Source of the DNA: Zestomonas carbonaria
GTDB taxonomy: Bacteria; Pseudomonadota; Gammaproteobacteria; Pseudomonadales; Pseudomonadaceae
Assembly: GCF_904061905.1 (NCBI RefSeq)
Contig: NZ_CAJFCI010000016.1
Span: 62,001 to 126,000, forward strand
Reading direction: 5' to 3'
DNA: 64,000 bases
The notes beneath the pieces were generated by a model, which saw only the letters and a program-made list of their open reading frames with translations, did no database searches and had not been told where the DNA came from. Positions 61,573-64,000 of the stretch are shown piece after piece. A program made the position numbers and the translations under genes. The first letter of the stretch is position 1. Every line of letters begins with the position of its first letter.

Positions 61573-62571
61573 ATGGCGGACAAGATCCTGGTGGACGGCT
61601 TCGACCGGAAGGTCGATTACCTGCGGATGTCGGTGACCGACCGTTGCGACTTCCGCTGCGTCTACTGCATGGCCGAAACGATGCAGTTCCTGCCCCGGCA
61701 GCGCATCCTCAGCCTGGACGAGCTCTATCTGCTGGCCGAGCGTTTCGTCGCCCTGGGCACCCGCAAGATCCGCCTGACCGGTGGCGAGCCGCTGGTGCGC
61801 AGCGGCATCGTCGACCTGTGCCGGCGCATCGCCGCCCTGCCCGGCCTGCGCGAGCTGTGCATGACCAGCAATGGCTCGCAGCTCGTCCGCCTGGCCGGCC
61901 CGCTGTTCGACGCCGGGCTGTCGCGGCTCAACATCAGCCTCGACAGCCTGGACCCACAACGCTTTCGCCAACTGACCCGCACGGGCGACCTGGCCACCGT
62001 CATCGCCGGCATCGACGCGGCGCACGCCGCGGGCTTCCGCCACACCAAGCTCAACTGCGTGGTGCTCAAGGGACGCAACGATACCGAGGTCAACGACCTG
62101 GTGCGCTTCGCCATCGACCGCCAACTGGACATCTCCTTCATCGAGGAAATGCCCCTGGGCGCGATCAGCGAGCACCGCCGTGGCGAATCGTTCTGCTCCA
62201 GCGACGAGGTACGCGCACGCATCGCCGAGCGCTACACGCTGATGGAGTCGGCCGAGTCCACCCAGGGCCCCTCGCGCTACTGGCGACTGGCGGAAGCCCC
62301 GGACATCCGCCTGGGTTTCATCTCGCCCCACAGTCACAACTTCTGCGGCAGTTGCAACCGCGTGCGCCTGACCATCGAAGGACGCCTGCTGCCGTGCCTG
62401 GGCAACGAGCACTCGGCGGACCTGAAAGCCGTGCTGCGCGCCCATCCGGGCGATCCCGAGCGGCTGGAAAAGGCCATCGTCGAAGCCATCCGGATCAAGC
62501 CCTGGAGCCATCACTTCCAGGTCAACGACGAGGTCCAGGTCGTGCGTTTCATGAACATGACCGGCGGCTGA
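61573..62571 (+). CDS. moaA: GTP 3',8-cyclase, molybdenum cofactor biosynthesis protein A
   Basis: A 332-residue radical-SAM enzyme for the first step of molybdopterin synthesis. The N-terminal cluster motif is CDFRCVYC (C-x3-C-x2-C), LTGGEPLVR follows, and the C-terminal cluster is [18 protein letters not shown]. The essential C-terminal Gly-Gly is present (MTGG). It is full length. Its position beside a molybdopterin oxidoreductase gene suggests it was kept as a dedicated copy for that enzyme, now truncated. Confidence 0.96.
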   Translation: MADKILVDGFDRKVDYLRMSVTDRCDFRCVYCMAETMQFLPRQRILSLDELYLLAERFVALGTRKIRLTGGEPLVRSGIVDLCRRIAALPGLRELCMTSNGSQLVRLAGPLFDAGLSRLNISLDSLDPQRFRQLTRTGDLATVIAGIDAAHAAGFRHTKLNCVVLKGRNDTEVNDLVRFAIDRQLDISFIEEMPLGAISEHRRGESFCSSDEVRARIAERYTLMESAESTQGPSRYWRLAEAPDIRLGFISPHSHNFCGSCNRVRLTIEGRLLPCLGNEHSADLKAVLRAHPGDPERLEKAIVEAIRIKPWSHHFQVNDEVQVVRFMNMTGG

Positions 62572-62601
62572 GCCCCCACCATCGACCCGACTGACACCCC
62601 C

Positions 62602-63501
62602 ATGATCGTTCGCCCGAAACCCAACCTGCTCAACCTGCTGATCTCCCTGAAGGGCTCGATCGCCCGGCGCATTGCCGTGCGCAGCCTGATGATCACCCTG
62701 CTGGCGTCCCTCATCGTGCTGGTGGGGACCCTGCATCCCGACTGGTTCGTCCGGGTCGAGGCCACTCCCTTCACCCTGCTCGGGCTGTCGCTGTCGATTT
62801 TCATGAGCTTTCGCAACAACGCCTGCTACGACCGCTGGTGGGAAGGCCGCAAGGCCTGGGGCCGGGTGATCTTCGAGATTCGCTCCTTCACCCGCCAGTG
62901 CGTGGCGATCGGCAACGACGCGGTGCGCGAAAAGCTGCTGCACGAGATATGCGGCTTCGCCCACGCGCTCAACGCGAGGTTGCGCGACGAGGACGAATTC
63001 GCCGCCGCGAACCAGTGGGTGTCCGGCCTGCCCGGCGGCGCGGGCCACAATGCCAGCGACGCCATCCTGCAGCGGATCGGCCGGCAGTGCACGCAACTGG
63101 CCAGGCGCGGGGAAATCAGCGAATGGCGCGCCATCTCGCTGGAGGAACGCCTGAACGGCCTCGCCGAGGCACAGGCCACCTGCGAGCGGATCAAGTCAAC
63201 GCCGCTGCCCTTCCCCTACACCCTGCTGCTGCACCGCACCATCTACATCTTCTGCATCCTGCTGCCGTTCGCCATGGCCGTGCCGCTCGGCTGGGTGGCA
63301 CCGATCTTCACCACCGTCGTCAGCTACACCTTCTTCGGCCTGGACGCCATCGGCGACGAGCTGGAGAACCCGTTCGGACGCGACGAGAACGACCTGCCGA
63401 CCGACGCCATCGTGCGCACCATCGAACGGGAAATCCTCTCCACGCTCGGCCACGAGGAACTGCCACCGGTTCTGGAACCCGTGGACTTCGTGTTGAGCTG
63501 A
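62602..63501 (+). CDS. Bestrophin-like chloride/anion channel family protein
   Basis: A 299-residue membrane protein starting 30 bases after moaA. SLMITLLASLIVLVGTLHP forms the first helix. The bestrophin-like signature FMSFRNNACYDRWWEGRKAWG follows, then a cytoplasmic helical part, a second hydrophobic pair (YIFCILLPFAMAVPLGWVAP) and the conserved ELENPFGRDENDLP close to the C-terminus. Bacterial members are pentameric ion channels. The substrate ion is unknown. Confidence 0.9.
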   Translation: MIVRPKPNLLNLLISLKGSIARRIAVRSLMITLLASLIVLVGTLHPDWFVRVEATPFTLLGLSLSIFMSFRNNACYDRWWEGRKAWGRVIFEIRSFTRQCVAIGNDAVREKLLHEICGFAHALNARLRDEDEFAAANQWVSGLPGGAGHNASDAILQRIGRQCTQLARRGEISEWRAISLEERLNGLAEAQATCERIKSTPLPFPYTLLLHRTIYIFCILLPFAMAVPLGWVAPIFTTVVSYTFFGLDAIGDELENPFGRDENDLPTDAIVRTIEREILSTLGHEELPPVLEPVDFVLS

Positions 63502-63558
63502 TGGGGGCGGCACAGAACCGTCTCGTGCGCGGGGAGGAATCCGTAGGGTTGGGAGATT

Positions 63559-63629
63559 GGATTCCCGCGTTCGCAGGAATGACGGGGGTGGGCACTTTCC
63601 CCCGTCGTCCTCGCGAACGCGGGGACCCA
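63559..63629. repeat. Intergenic inverted repeat
   Basis: The arms ATTCCCGCGTTCGCAGGAAT-GACGGGGG (63561-63587) and CCCCCGTCGTCCTCGCGAACG-CGGGGA (63599-63626) are near-complementary, forming a hairpin of about 27 pairs with a few mismatches. Its sequence resembles dispersed non-coding repeats found many times in high-GC gammaproteobacterial genomes. Confidence 0.75.
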
Positions 63630-63661
63630 ATAAACAGCCTGCTGGATACACCGTTCAGTCC

Positions 63662-63959
63662 CCTGGTGGGCTGAAGCCCACCCTACGCACGGGAGACTGC
63701 CGGAAACTCCGCCCCTCACCCCAGCCCTCTCCCGGAGGGAGAGGGAGTTCACGAGGCATGGTTCGGGCAACGTGGCATGACGCGACTCCGCTTAGTCCCC
63801 TCTCCCTCCACCTGGTGGGCTGAAGCCCACCCTACGCTCGGGAGACTGCCGGAAACTCCGCCCCTCACCCCAGCCCTCTCCCGGAGGGAGAGGGAGTTCA
63901 CGAGGCATGGTTCAGGCGACGTGGCATGACGCAACTCCGGTCAGTCCCCTCTCCCTCCG
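63662..63959. repeat. Two tandem copies of a 149-base non-coding repeat
   Basis: Copy 1 (63662-63810) and copy 2 (63811-63959) align without gaps at a period of 149 bases and differ at only about ten to twelve positions. Each contains a short hairpin (GGTGGGCTGAAGCCCACC) and a second inverted repeat (CCCTCTCCC-GGA-GGGAGAGGG). A third copy seems to begin at 63960 and to continue past the window. No coding frame is supported across 63502-64000. Confidence 0.85.
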
Positions 63960-64000
63960 GGAGAGGGTTAGGGTGAGGGGACGAGTCATGACCCCACCTC

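Overview
The window is high-GC gammaproteobacterial DNA that looks like a Pseudomonas chromosome. The evidence is the codon and GC usage, AntR/XylS-type and AlkS/MalT-type regulators, a DUF1302/DUF1329 outer-envelope module, and Pseudomonas-style intergenic hairpin repeats at the right end. No rRNA, tRNA or CRISPR array was seen. Species cannot be fixed from the sequence alone.

Layout. (1) 1-5.1 kb is the end of an integrated element. It has a P4-type tyrosine integrase and a compact five-gene minus-strand operon: a RelE/HigB-like toxin, a HigA/NadS-like antitoxin, a HEPN-motif TIGR02391-like protein and two proteins with PD-(D/E)XK-like motifs. A near-consensus promoter carries a palindromic operator in its spacer. 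It looks like a defence or abortive-infection cassette. (2) 5.3-39.3 kb is a very long minus-strand catabolic block ending at an intrinsic terminator. It holds an amidase, a meta-cleavage-type hydrolase, a carbazole-dioxygenase-like Rieske oxygenase, an AraC/XylS regulator, a cupin, a zinc-type dehydrogenase, a DUF1329-DUF1302-RND-YCF48 envelope module, a chemoreceptor and a complete mhpBCDFE ring-cleavage pathway. Upstream of these are crotonases, SDRs, a second DUF1329-DUF1302 pair, an acyl-CoA ligase, an acyl-CoA dehydrogenase, paired MaoC proteins, an SCPx-type thiolase and an alpha-methylacyl-CoA racemase. (3) 39.5-45.6 kb has an AlkS/MalT-like LuxR activator, a TetR repressor and two crotonases flanking an alpha/beta hydrolase. 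(4) 45.6-59.6 kb is mixed accessory DNA: a NemR-like electrophile or aldehyde response locus with two matching operators, a GMC oxidoreductase with a periplasmic hydrolase and an HD-LuxR fusion regulator, a LysR/VOC/GST locus, an NDH-2-like flavoprotein beside a GlxA-type regulator, and a hipA-hipB pair in reversed order. (5) 59.6-64 kb holds a molybdopterin oxidoreductase broken by a deletion that fused it to the 3' end of cydB, then moaA, a bestrophin-like channel and non-coding repeats.

How it fits together. Three promoters (Rieske gene, YCF48/envelope module, mhpB) share a two-half-site XylS-type operator, TGC(A/G)-N6-GG(A)-(T/C)A, about 20-21 bp apart and upstream of a -10 box. The AraC regulator encoded in the block is the obvious candidate to bind them. 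The racemase, acyl-CoA dehydrogenase, MaoC hydratase, SDR dehydrogenase and SCPx thiolase mirror the peroxisomal route for 2-methyl-branched acyl-CoAs. Together with Rieske hydroxylation and Mhp-type extradiol cleavage, the inferred substrate is a hydrophobic aromatic carrying a branched alkanoate side chain. It would be taken up through the duplicated envelope proteins and sensed by the chemoreceptor. The exact substrate is not identifiable from sequence.
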